Shown here one piece after another: positions 1 to 5,934 of a stretch of 7,950 bases of DNA. The notes under the pieces were generated by a model. The model saw only the letters and a program-made list of their open reading frames with translations. It made no database searches and was not told where the DNA came from. The stretch spans positions 1 through 7,950 of the forward strand of contig JAGGUH010000042.1 of assembly GCA_021158645.1 (NCBI GenBank). The letters are read 5' to 3'. Both the position numbers and the translations under genes were made by a program. Within the stretch, counting starts at the first letter, position 1. The number at the start of each line of letters is the position of its first letter. This DNA comes from a bacterium (GTDB taxonomy: Bacteria; Patescibacteriota; Minisyncoccia; UBA6257; JAGGUH01).

Positions 1-470
1 ATTTCATAAAAAATGTTTTCCTTATCAAGATATTTTGGCGCTTTTTTGATTTTTCCTTCAACTTTAATTAAATCTCCATAATCTATTTGATAAGAATTTG
101 ATGCTTTTAATAAAATTTTTCCTTGAGGTTCTTTTGAAGAAACCTTTACTAATTGATAAAATTCTTTCTTGTTTGGATTCTCAATTACTTTCCCAACAAA
201 AAAAATTTTTTTTCCAAGAAATGAATGAAATTTACATTTTGAAAAACTCCTATAGGAATAAAAATAAAAATAAGAAGCGCCGCAAATTATCATTAAAGAA
301 AAAAATCCCAAAAAATAAATTGGGATTTTTCTAAACTTGAAAGAAAAAATAAAAAATAAAACCGAAACAATAAAACAAATTATCAAAACAAAATTGAGAT
401 TAAAAGACGCAAAGAAAATACCAATAAAAAATCCAATGATAGCCCAAAAAAATATCTCTGCTTTTGGCAT
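1..470 (-). CDS. comEC: ComEC/Rec2-type competence protein, N-terminal part (runs off the left edge)
   Basis: ComEC forms the inner-membrane channel that carries single-stranded DNA into the cell during natural transformation. Only the first 156 residues are visible, from MPKAEIFFWA to the window edge. Three hydrophobic segments can be seen at about residues 6-22, 26-43 and 50-70. A soluble region follows (about 83-156) that resembles the OB-like DUF4131 domain of ComEC: a beta-rich stretch (GKKIFFVGKVIENP), then IDYGDLIKVEGKI at 129-141 and PKYLDKENIFYE at the edge, matching the family pattern of a YGD box followed by 'P...N...FdY'. The competence core and the metallo-beta-lactamase-like domain would lie outside the window. 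The gene starts 53 bp after the greA stop and has no Shine-Dalgarno sequence; the ATG was chosen because it directly precedes the first membrane segment. In CPR bacteria ComEC is often retained and may serve uptake of nucleotides or DNA (general knowledge). Confidence 0.85.
   Translation of the reverse strand, partial: MPKAEIFFWAIIGFFIGIFFASFNLNFVLIICFIVSVLFFIFSFKFRKIPIYFLGFFSLMIICGASYFYFYSYRSFSKCKFHSFLGKKIFFVGKVIENPNKKEFYQLVKVSSKEPQGKILLKASNSYQIDYGDLIKVEGKIKKAPKYLDKENIFYE
301..330. repeat. 10-bp perfect inverted repeat (terminator-like) inside comEC
   Basis: AAAAATCCCA (301-310) and TGGGATTTTT (321-330) are exact inverted copies around a 10-base loop. In either RNA this gives an A-tract, three G-C pairs plus one A-U pair, a loop, and a U-tract at the 3' side, which is the layout of a weak bidirectional intrinsic terminator. 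It lies within codons about 47-57 of comEC, where it encodes part of the third membrane segment region (RKIPIYFLGFF). Confidence 0.5.
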
Positions 471-516
471 ATCTTAAAAATACCCAAAAATTAGAAACAT
501 TGAAACGCTAAAAGAT

Positions 517-532
517 GTTAAATTTATTTAAC
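517..532. repeat. 7-bp perfect inverted repeat over the greA stop codon
   Basis: GTTAAAT at 517-523 and ATTTAAC at 526-532 are exact inverted copies with two bases between them, spanning the TAA of greA. As RNA this could form only a weak, nearly all A-U hairpin and no U-run follows directly, so a terminator role is unlikely. It may be chance in such AT-rich DNA. Confidence 0.3.
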
Positions 533-985
533 TTCTAAAATTAGGCATTTCTTTTTTCCTCGTGGAGTTTCAACCACAACTTCATCTTTTGGCTTTTTTC
601 CAATTAAAACTCTCCCCAAAGGGGACTCATTTGAAATCAAGCCCTCTTTAGGATTACTTTCTTCCTTTCCTACAATTTTAAATTCTTGTACTCTTCCTCC
701 AATTTTAAGTTTTACTCTCGAACCAAACTGAATTCCTGAAAATTTTGTCTTGGATTGAGATTCGGAAACAATTTTACTTGTTTTTAAAATTCTTTTTAAT
801 TCAGAAATTCTTCTTAAAAGCATTCGTTCATCTTCTCTTGCCTGTGCATAAGCAGCATTTTCTGATAAATCTCCCTGCTCTTTTGCAGCTTTAAGAGATA
901 ATGAAATTTTTTTCATTTCCTCACCTTCTAAACGTTCCAGTTCTTTTTTTAATTCTTCATATTTTTTCTTTGAAATAAGTCCCAT
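524..985 (-). CDS. greA: Transcript cleavage factor GreA
   Basis: GreA enters the RNA polymerase secondary channel and stimulates cleavage of the RNA 3' end, rescuing backtracked elongation complexes. The protein has 153 residues, close to the usual 155-160. Residues 1-75 form the expected antiparallel coiled coil: YEELKKELERLEGEE, then the tip motif AKEQGDLSENAAYAQARED. The tip acidic pair D39 and E42 corresponds to D41 and E44 of E. coli GreA and supports a catalytically competent GreA. The C-terminal FKBP-like domain (about 85-153) shows LISNESPLGRVLIGKK and DEVVVETPRG, both family hallmarks. The start at MGLISKKKYEELKKEL fits the family N-terminus. It overlaps the end of the upstream PBP gene by 37 bp, has no Shine-Dalgarno sequence, and is probably translated by coupling to or reinitiation after that gene. 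comEC follows 53 bp downstream. Confidence 0.96.
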   Translation of the reverse strand: MGLISKKKYEELKKELERLEGEEMKKISLSLKAAKEQGDLSENAAYAQAREDERMLLRRISELKRILKTSKIVSESQSKTKFSGIQFGSRVKLKIGGRVQEFKIVGKEESNPKEGLISNESPLGRVLIGKKPKDEVVVETPRGKKKCLILEVK

Positions 986-2775
986 TGTTTTAAAATTTCA
1001 TAAACTATTGGCAAGGTATTTAATTGACCCCATTTAGCATCCTCGACTAATACTAAAAATGAAATTTTTGGATGAGAATAAGGAACTGCACCAACAAACC
1101 AGGAAAGATATTTTTCTTTTCCAACTTGAGCCGTCCCTGATTTTCCAGCAATCTCAAGACCTAAACTTGAAAGATAATAACCAGTTCCATAAGGCCTTGC
1201 AACAACATCCCTTAAACCATCTTTTATTACTTCAAAAAATTCCTTTTTAAAATAAACTTTTTTTATTAATTTCTTCTTCTCATCCTTTAATAAATGGGGT
1301 CTAATAATTTTTCCTTCGTTAAGCAAACTATTAAAAGCAATTAAAAGTTGAATTGGGGTTACAAGAAGTTTGCCTTGACCAATTGAAAGATTATAAGTAT
1401 CTCCTAAATACCAGTTTTCTTTAATTTCAGGAACAAGCCCTGATTTTTCTTCTAAAAGATCAATGCCAGTTTTTTTTCCAAAATTAAATTGTTTTAAATG
1501 TTTAATAATTTTTCTTGCTCCAAGTCCTTTAATGTTTTTTCCGCCACCACCAATTAAATAAAAATAAATATCACAAGAAACTGCTAATGCTTTTTTTAAA
1601 TCAACAATTCCATGGATTTTCCAGTCATGAAATAAAGTAAATTTATTCGGATGATATGGATTTTTTATTTTTAAATATCCAGGGCGATCATCAATCAAAG
1701 TTTTAGAAGTTACAATTCCTTCTTCTAAAGCCGCAATCCCTAAAAATGGTTTAATGGTAGAAGCTGGAGGATATTGTCCGCTTATCGCTCTATTATACAA
1801 TGGATAATCTAAATTTTCAAATATTTCTTTAATTTTTTTTGAATCTCCCTCAATAAAGATATTATTATTAAACGAAGGAGCGCTTACCATTACTAAAATT
1901 TCTCCAGAGTTACTATCCATTATCAAAACAACGCCTTTCTTTGAATTAATTGCTTTAAGCCCTTTATTTAAAGCATTAAAACTTACTTTTTGCAATCTGC
2001 TATCAATTGTTAAATAAAGATCTTTTCCTTTTTTTGCTTTTTCGATTAAAATTTCTTTCCAACCGTCATTTTTTTTCCTTTCAATAATTTTTTTTCCGGG
2101 AATACCACGAAGTTTGTCTTGGTAAAAAGATTCAATTCCCGAAGCACCAATCATTTCTAAAGGAAAATATCTTTTTAATTCTTTATCATTCGGTTTTCTT
2201 AAATAACCAATTATATGAGAAAAAATTTCTCCATCAGGATATTTTCTTTTAAAACTTTTCTCTAAATAAAAGCCGTTTAGGTCCAAAGAAGAAATTTTAG
2301 CAGCTTCCTTTAAACCAATATTTTCTTTTAAAAGAATTTTTTTTCTTTTACCTCGACTTTCTTTTATTTTTTCAATTAAATTCTCGTCTTTAAAGAAATC
2401 ACTTAAAAAATCCAAATTTTTTTTCTCGAAACTAAACTCATTTGGCAAAAACCATAATGAAAAAGTAATCTCATTTTCAGCAAGAACTTCGCCGTTCCTG
2501 TCAAAAATCCTTCCTCTTTCTGGCAAAACCGGAAAACTTCGGGAAATGTTTAAAATTGCCTTATCTTGGTAAATTTTAGCATCAATTATTGAAATTTTAA
2601 AGGTTATCAAAAAAAACAACCCGGCAATTATTAAAAATAAATTTCTTAAATTTAAAAAAATATCAAAATTTAATGGTGGCTCAATTTTTTTCTCTAAAAA
2701 ATCTTCTTTCTTTGAAAAAAGAATTTCTTCGGGTTCAATCTCGATATCTTTTTTGTTTTTTTTAAAAAGCCTCAT
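949..2775 (-). CDS. mrdA: Penicillin-binding protein 2 (peptidoglycan D,D-transpeptidase, PBP2/MrdA type)
   Basis: This class B PBP cross-links peptidoglycan during elongation, anchored in the cytoplasmic membrane with its catalytic domain outside. The 608 residues start with a charged cytoplasmic tail (1-40) and one membrane anchor (about 44-65). The PBP dimer domain starts at FPVLPERGRIFDRNGEVLA (81-99) and continues to about 250. The transpeptidase domain carries all three motifs: S-x-x-K as S339-T-I-K342 in YPPASTIKPF; S-C-D at 400-402 in AVSCDIYFY, the usual PBP2 form of SxN; and K-S-G at 545-547 in AGKSGTAQVG. S339 is the acyl-enzyme serine. S-x-D and KSG favour PBP2 over PBP3/FtsI. The ATG overlaps the pgk stop (ATGA), and a GGG only 2 nt upstream is too close for a normal ribosome site. 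No RodA partner gene is adjacent in this window, which is unusual for mrdA; RodA is presumably encoded elsewhere. Confidence 0.95.
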   Translation of the reverse strand: MRLFKKNKKDIEIEPEEILFSKKEDFLEKKIEPPLNFDIFLNLRNLFLIIAGLFFLITFKISIIDAKIYQDKAILNISRSFPVLPERGRIFDRNGEVLAENEITFSLWFLPNEFSFEKKNLDFLSDFFKDENLIEKIKESRGKRKKILLKENIGLKEAAKISSLDLNGFYLEKSFKRKYPDGEIFSHIIGYLRKPNDKELKRYFPLEMIGASGIESFYQDKLRGIPGKKIIERKKNDGWKEILIEKAKKGKDLYLTIDSRLQKVSFNALNKGLKAINSKKGVVLIMDSNSGEILVMVSAPSFNNNIFIEGDSKKIKEIFENLDYPLYNRAISGQYPPASTIKPFLGIAALEEGIVTSKTLIDDRPGYLKIKNPYHPNKFTLFHDWKIHGIVDLKKALAVSCDIYFYLIGGGGKNIKGLGARKIIKHLKQFNFGKKTGIDLLEEKSGLVPEIKENWYLGDTYNLSIGQGKLLVTPIQLLIAFNSLLNEGKIIRPHLLKDEKKKLIKKVYFKKEFFEVIKDGLRDVVARPYGTGYYLSSLGLEIAGKSGTAQVGKEKYLSWFVGAVPYSHPKISFLVLVEDAKWGQLNTLPIVYEILKQWDLFQRKNMKN

Positions 2776-3920
2776 AACCCTAAAACTTTTAGTCCTGGAA
2801 GTTTTTTTGAAGTAAGAAATTCAAGCATAGCCCCGCCACCAGTAGAATAAAAAATTTTTGAATTTTTTTCAATGCTCTTTGAAGAAAAAATTGAAAGAGT
2901 TTCTCCTCCACCAACAACACTAAACTTATTTAATTTTTTTATTATTTTCGCCATCTCAATTGACCCAAAAGAAAATCTCTTATCTTCAATTAAGCCCATT
3001 GGACCATTCCAAACAATTATTTCTCCTACCTTCAAAATTTTTTGATAAAAATCTAAAGTTTTCTCTCCAATATCTAAAATTTTAAAAGAAGAATTATTTT
3101 GTTTCAACAAATCACTTAAAGTTAGATAGATTTTTTTATTTTTTGAAATAGCATAAAAATCAATTGGCAAAATTATTTTAGATTGTAGTTTTCTTGCCGA
3201 TAATAAAAATTCTTTATCAACCAAAAAACGCCCAACATTAAAACCTTTTACTTTTAAAAAAACAATTGCTAAAACTCCGCCAAGCAAAATTGCAGAAGAT
3301 CTCTTTTTCCAAAACTCAATTAAAGGAACTTTTGTGGAAATTTTTGCTCCTCCTAAAACCAAAATTATTGGCTTTTTGCAAGAATTTAAAACTTTTGATA
3401 AAACTTTTATCTCGTCTTTTAATCGAAACCCATAATAATTTTTCATTATTTTGGGCAAAGCATAAACTGAACTATGCTTTCGATGACAAACTGAAAATGC
3501 TTCAGAAACATAATAATCAGCCAACTCTTTTAATTTTTTTGCGAAATCTTCTGAATTCTTTTTTTCTTCTTTATAAAATCTTAAATTTTCTAAAAGCAAA
3601 ATTCCGCCAAAATTTAATCTCTTAATTTTTTCTTTAACTTTCTCCCCAATACAATCATCAACAAAATTTATCCTTTTCTTTAAAATTTTTTCTAAAAAAG
3701 GAATTAATTTTTTAGTACTCAACTTAGAAATTCTCCTTTTTGGATTTCCAAGATGAGTTGCCAAAATTATTTTGTGGTTATATTTTGATAAATAATCAAT
3801 AGTTCTTTTCGCCGTTTTTATTCTAAAATCATCAAGAATTTTATCTCCTTTAAATTTTACATTAAAATCCACTCTTAGAAATACCCTTTTTTTCTTTTCC
3901 TTTAATCTTTCTATTACCAT
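2772..3920 (-). CDS. pgk: Phosphoglycerate kinase
   Basis: PGK transfers the acyl phosphate of 1,3-bisphosphoglycerate to ADP, the first ATP-yielding step of lower glycolysis, in the cytoplasm. The 382 residues are slightly shorter than the usual 390-400. N-domain signatures visible: RVDFNV (D18, N20), R33 in DDFRIKT, THLGNP (55-60), LLENLRF with R113, and CHRKHSS with H146-R147. C-domain signatures: LGGAKISTK (K193, K197), WNGPMG (304-309), VGGGET (336-341) and STGGGAMLEFL (359-369). Three conserved positions differ from the textbook pattern: the HLGR arginine is N59, the VNDAF box is VSEAF, and the GGGD aspartate is E340. The rest of the fold signature is intact, so I expect an active enzyme. 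It leads the cluster pgk-mrdA-greA-comEC, with a good promoter about 100 bp upstream. The sequence AAAGGAA abuts the ATG, too close for a normal Shine-Dalgarno. The gene ends in TGA, overlapping the next ATG. Confidence 0.96.
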   Translation of the reverse strand: MVIERLKEKKKRVFLRVDFNVKFKGDKILDDFRIKTAKRTIDYLSKYNHKIILATHLGNPKRRISKLSTKKLIPFLEKILKKRINFVDDCIGEKVKEKIKRLNFGGILLLENLRFYKEEKKNSEDFAKKLKELADYYVSEAFSVCHRKHSSVYALPKIMKNYYGFRLKDEIKVLSKVLNSCKKPIILVLGGAKISTKVPLIEFWKKRSSAILLGGVLAIVFLKVKGFNVGRFLVDKEFLLSARKLQSKIILPIDFYAISKNKKIYLTLSDLLKQNNSSFKILDIGEKTLDFYQKILKVGEIIVWNGPMGLIEDKRFSFGSIEMAKIIKKLNKFSVVGGGETLSIFSSKSIEKNSKIFYSTGGGAMLEFLTSKKLPGLKVLGL

Positions 3921-3960
3921 TTCCTTTAATGTTTTTAATTTTAAAAAAAATTACAAAATC

Positions 3961-3982
3961 CTTTAAAAAAGTTTTTTTAAAG
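3961..3982. repeat. 10-bp-arm AT palindrome in the pgk leader
   Basis: CTTTAAAAAA at 3961-3970 and TTTTTTAAAG at 3973-3982 are exact inverted copies separated by two bases. On the minus strand this lies about 40-60 nt upstream of the pgk ATG and inside the transcript deduced from the 4020-4047 promoter. A run of U residues follows 8-10 nt later in the RNA. It could be an attenuator-like hairpin or a protein-binding palindrome, but with only one G-C pair per stem it may also be chance. Confidence 0.4.
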
Positions 3983-4019
3983 AAAAATTTCTCTAATTTT
4001 TTTCTTTTTTACGCCTTCA

Positions 4020-4047
4020 ATTATAACTCTTTTTCTTTTTTTGTCTA
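4020..4047 (-). promoter_or_regulatory. Predicted sigma70-type promoter for the pgk-mrdA-greA-comEC operon
   Basis: Reading the minus strand, TAGACA (4047-4042, 5 of 6 matches to TTGACA) is followed by a 16-bp spacer and a perfect TATAAT (4025-4020). The start point would be near 4013, giving a pgk leader of about 90 nt that contains the AT palindrome. It is correctly placed in the only large gap of the window and faces pgk. TATAAT-like words are common in AT-rich DNA, but the paired -35 at a proper distance makes this stronger than background. Confidence 0.6.
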
Positions 4048-4159
4048 ACTATCATTTTACTTTCTTAGATTTTAAAATCATTCTCAATCTCCGAATATCT
4101 TTAATTTAATTCCTTGCTAACTACCATAAAAAAATCCCAATCAAAAAATTTTCTTATTT

Positions 4160-4205
4160 CTTTTTTTTATTGTAAAAAAGACAGATAAAAAACCTCGCAG
4201 TTTTT
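4160..4205 (-). terminator. Weak terminator-like hairpins downstream of tpiA
   Basis: On the minus strand, 57-102 nt after the tpiA stop, there are two small stems. AAAAAC and GTTTTT (4205-4188) enclose a six-base loop, CTCGCA read on the plus strand. A second stem of C plus six T (4160-4166) pairs with six A plus G (4174-4180) around a seven-base loop. Each has only one G-C pair, and the U-run is part of the stem rather than following it. They might end the uppP-tpiA transcript but are not classical intrinsic terminators. Confidence 0.25.
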
Positions 4206-4261
4206 ATGGAAAAATATTATTTAACTTCAAATATAATTATTTAAACACAAATTAAATTTTT

Positions 4262-4996
4262 TTAAGAAAGCATTGAAATAATTTCTTTTTCTTTCAAAGA
4301 TGCCCTCCCCACTAAAACTCCGTCAATTTCTTTTTCTTTTAAAAATAAAAAAATGTTTTTAGAATTTATTGATCCGCCATAGAAAAAAAGCAAAGAAGAA
4401 AGTGGCAAAAAATCTAAAAGAATTTTTTTAAGATAACAAATTGTTTCCAAAGCATCTTCAACTTTACAAGTTCTTCCAATTCCAATTGCCCAAATCGGTT
4501 CATAAGCAACAATCAACCGGAAATTTTTAAATTTTAAATTAAAAACTTCTTTCAAAGAACTTAATAATTGATTTTTGAGAACTTTTTTGGTTAAATTTTT
4601 TTTTCTTTCCTCTAAAGTTTCTCCAATACAAAAAATTGGAATTAATTTATTCTCAATCACAGACATTGTTTTTTTTGCAATTTCTTCATTGGTTTCTTTA
4701 AAGTATCTTCTTCTTTCAGAATGGCCCAAAATCACAAATCTTGCTCCTAAGTTTTTAAGCATCTTACAAGAAATTTCTCCGGTAAAAGATCCTTTTTCTT
4801 CCCAAAAACAATTTTGGGCTCCAAATTCTATTTCTTTAAACTCTTTTATTAAATTCTCCAAGTAAACAAATGGTGGACAAATAACAACTTTAAAATTAGA
4901 ATTTTTTTTTGCTTCTCTAACTGCCTCTGCCAACCTTTTGGCTTCGTTTTTGCTTCCCGGATTCATTTTCCAATTAAAAACAACCATCTTTTTCAT
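4262..4996 (-). CDS. tpiA: Triosephosphate isomerase
   Basis: TpiA interconverts dihydroxyacetone phosphate and glyceraldehyde 3-phosphate in the cytoplasm. The 244-residue protein is a full-length single-domain (beta/alpha)8 barrel, near the usual 245-255. Catalytic residues are all present: N8 and K10 in FNWKMN, H92 in VILGHSERR, and the base E166 in VAYEPIWAIG. Further hallmarks are FTGEIS (71-76), CIGE (123-126), the phosphate-binding YGGSI (206-210) and DGVLVGRASL (225-234). In the mobile loop 6 the usual GTG is GIG (I173) and the following alanine of the KTA hinge is C177, a mild departure. It starts 7 bp after the uppP stop with no Shine-Dalgarno sequence, so it is probably co-transcribed with uppP. 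pgk, its pathway neighbour, lies 341 bp downstream under its own predicted promoter. No GAPDH gene is present in the window. Confidence 0.97.
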   Translation of the reverse strand: MKKMVVFNWKMNPGSKNEAKRLAEAVREAKKNSNFKVVICPPFVYLENLIKEFKEIEFGAQNCFWEEKGSFTGEISCKMLKNLGARFVILGHSERRRYFKETNEEIAKKTMSVIENKLIPIFCIGETLEERKKNLTKKVLKNQLLSSLKEVFNLKFKNFRLIVAYEPIWAIGIGRTCKVEDALETICYLKKILLDFLPLSSLLFFYGGSINSKNIFLFLKEKEIDGVLVGRASLKEKEIISMLS

Positions 4997-5003
4997 TTTG
5001 ATT

Positions 5004-5756
5004 TTAAAAAATTGACTGATTAAAAATTTCTATTAATCCTCCCAAAATACAAAGTCCTCCAAATATTAAACAAAATTTAAAAAAATTTAATTTTAAAGAA
5101 AGTTTAAGCAAAAATTTTAAACTTAAAATTCCACTCAAAAAAGCAGCAATTAAAGAAAAAAATACTCCTTTTGAAAAAAGAAGGGGTTCCTTAAAGGATA
5201 AAAAAATACTAGAAATTAAAACCACTGGAGCCGATATTAAATAAGAAAACCTCAAAATTTCATTTGGCGAAAATTCTCCAAAAGAAAGACCAAAAATAGT
5301 GGCTCCAGATCTCGAAATGCCAGGAATTACCGAAAATCCCTGTAGAATTCCGGTTAAAATTGCCAACTTTTTAAAACTAATTTTAAAGAAAAATTTTTTC
5401 TTATGGAAAAAACCAGTAATTAGCAATCCAATACCAATTATTATTAAAAACCATTTTCCAAAAACAATTTCTTTTATTAAAAAATAAAGCAAACCTCCAA
5501 CAATAAGAGAAATCAAAGTAATAATTGTTAAAAATTTAAAGGTCTTTTTATCTTCCAAAAGAAGAATTTTTTTCCAGTCCTTATAAAAATAAACCAAAAC
5601 CGCAAAAAAAGTTCCCAAATGTAAATACAAAGCCAAATCAATCGGATTAATTGTTTTCAAAAAAAATGAAGAAGTTAATGCTACAATTCCTTCACTAGAT
5701 ATTGGCAGCCATTCAAAAATTCCCTGTAAAATTCCTAATAAAAGATATTCCTTCAT
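5004..5756 (-). CDS. uppP: Undecaprenyl-diphosphatase, UppP/BacA family (variant active site)
   Basis: UppP removes a phosphate from undecaprenyl diphosphate so the lipid carrier can be reused for peptidoglycan and other surface polymers; it is an integral membrane protein and a bacitracin-resistance determinant. The 250-residue product is a little short for the family (about 265-275) and is almost wholly hydrophobic with repeated membrane segments. The first signature is GILQGIFEWLPISSEG (8-23), the (E/Q)xxxE motif with Q11 and E15. The second is PGISRSGAT (145-153), containing the essential arginine, here R149. LYLHLGTFFAVL (43-54) also fits. The position of the conserved histidine after SSxG (H30 in E. 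coli) is I24, and SSEG replaces SSTG/SSSG, a form that reminds me of archaeal members. The family call is firm; the exact lipid substrate and activity are less so. It is followed by tpiA 7 bp downstream and preceded by ftsH 178 bp upstream. Confidence 0.9.
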   Translation of the reverse strand: MKEYLLLGILQGIFEWLPISSEGIVALTSSFFLKTINPIDLALYLHLGTFFAVLVYFYKDWKKILLLEDKKTFKFLTIITLISLIVGGLLYFLIKEIVFGKWFLIIIGIGLLITGFFHKKKFFFKISFKKLAILTGILQGFSVIPGISRSGATIFGLSFGEFSPNEILRFSYLISAPVVLISSIFLSFKEPLLFSKGVFFSLIAAFLSGILSLKFLLKLSLKLNFFKFCLIFGGLCILGGLIEIFNQSIF

Positions 5757-5765
5757 TTAAAATTA

Positions 5766-5774
5766 ATTTTATCA
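5766..5774 (-). promoter_or_regulatory. Possible extended -10 promoter of uppP
   Basis: Minus-strand TGATAAAAT matches the extended -10 form TGnTAnAAT, ending 9 nt before the uppP ATG. No good -35 box is found 16-18 bp further upstream (a TAAAAA lies at the 17-bp distance). If used, transcription would start about 3 nt before the ATG, giving an almost leaderless mRNA as predicted for ftsH. In such AT-rich DNA this can be chance. Confidence 0.35.
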
Positions 5775-5814
5775 AATACAGAAAATCTTTTTTATACTCT
5801 TTGACTAATTTTTT

Positions 5815-5846
5815 AAATAAAAAAACAAGATTGATTCTCTAATCAA
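5815..5846 (-). terminator. Possible weak terminator after ftsH
   Basis: TTGATT (5831-5836) and AATCAA (5841-5846) pair exactly around the four-base loop CTCT. On the minus strand the hairpin is followed, after TCTTG, by a run of seven T residues and more T/A. It lies about 90-105 nt after the ftsH stop, between ftsH and the uppP promoter candidate. The stem has one G-C pair, so termination would be weak; transcription may read from ftsH into uppP-tpiA. Confidence 0.3.
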
Positions 5847-5934
5847 AGAAATTACGACCTGATAAAGATATCCTTTACTCATAACTAATTTTAAAATTTT
5901 CTCAAATTAATAAAAGTTTTAAAGACCTTTTAAT

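Larger units (their letters stand above)
3921..4261. other. 341-bp non-coding gap between tpiA and pgk
   Basis: This is the longest gene-free stretch in the window and is even poorer in G+C than the genes. It holds weak AT hairpins downstream of tpiA, a convincing minus-strand promoter for pgk, and a 10-bp-arm palindrome in the deduced pgk leader. I find no tRNA-like cloverleaf and no riboswitch core that I recognise. The only open frames are lysine-rich peptides of about 9-22 codons, which I do not support as genes. Confidence 0.7.

Noticed and set aside
198..213. A run of eight A followed by eight T inside comEC, possibly bent DNA or a slippage site.
   Set aside because: It encodes KKIFF in frame and such tracts are expected in DNA this AT-rich; no frame disruption is seen.
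2772..2774. Possible alternative genetic code with TGA read as glycine.
   Set aside because: TGA ends pgk exactly after the expected C-terminus LPGLKVLGL, and the other visible genes end in TAA; no in-frame TGA is needed anywhere.
3266..3625. A 119-codon plus-strand open frame opposite pgk, and similar plus-strand frames opposite ftsH, tpiA and the PBP2 gene.
   Set aside because: They lie wholly antisense to strongly conserved genes, show no family motif and have biased low-complexity composition; they are shadows.
3998..4096. Short lysine-rich open frames upstream of pgk on the minus strand, one reading IRRLRMILKSKKVK and another KRKRVIIEGVKKKK, vaguely like a ribosomal protein fragment.
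   Set aside because: Each is under about 22 codons, lies in different frames, is broken by stops and is explained by A-rich composition; they also overlap the better-supported promoter.
5757..5934. A possible small gene between ftsH and uppP.
   Set aside because: No open frame with a plausible start and family resemblance is seen; the spacer is explained by a weak hairpin and a promoter candidate.
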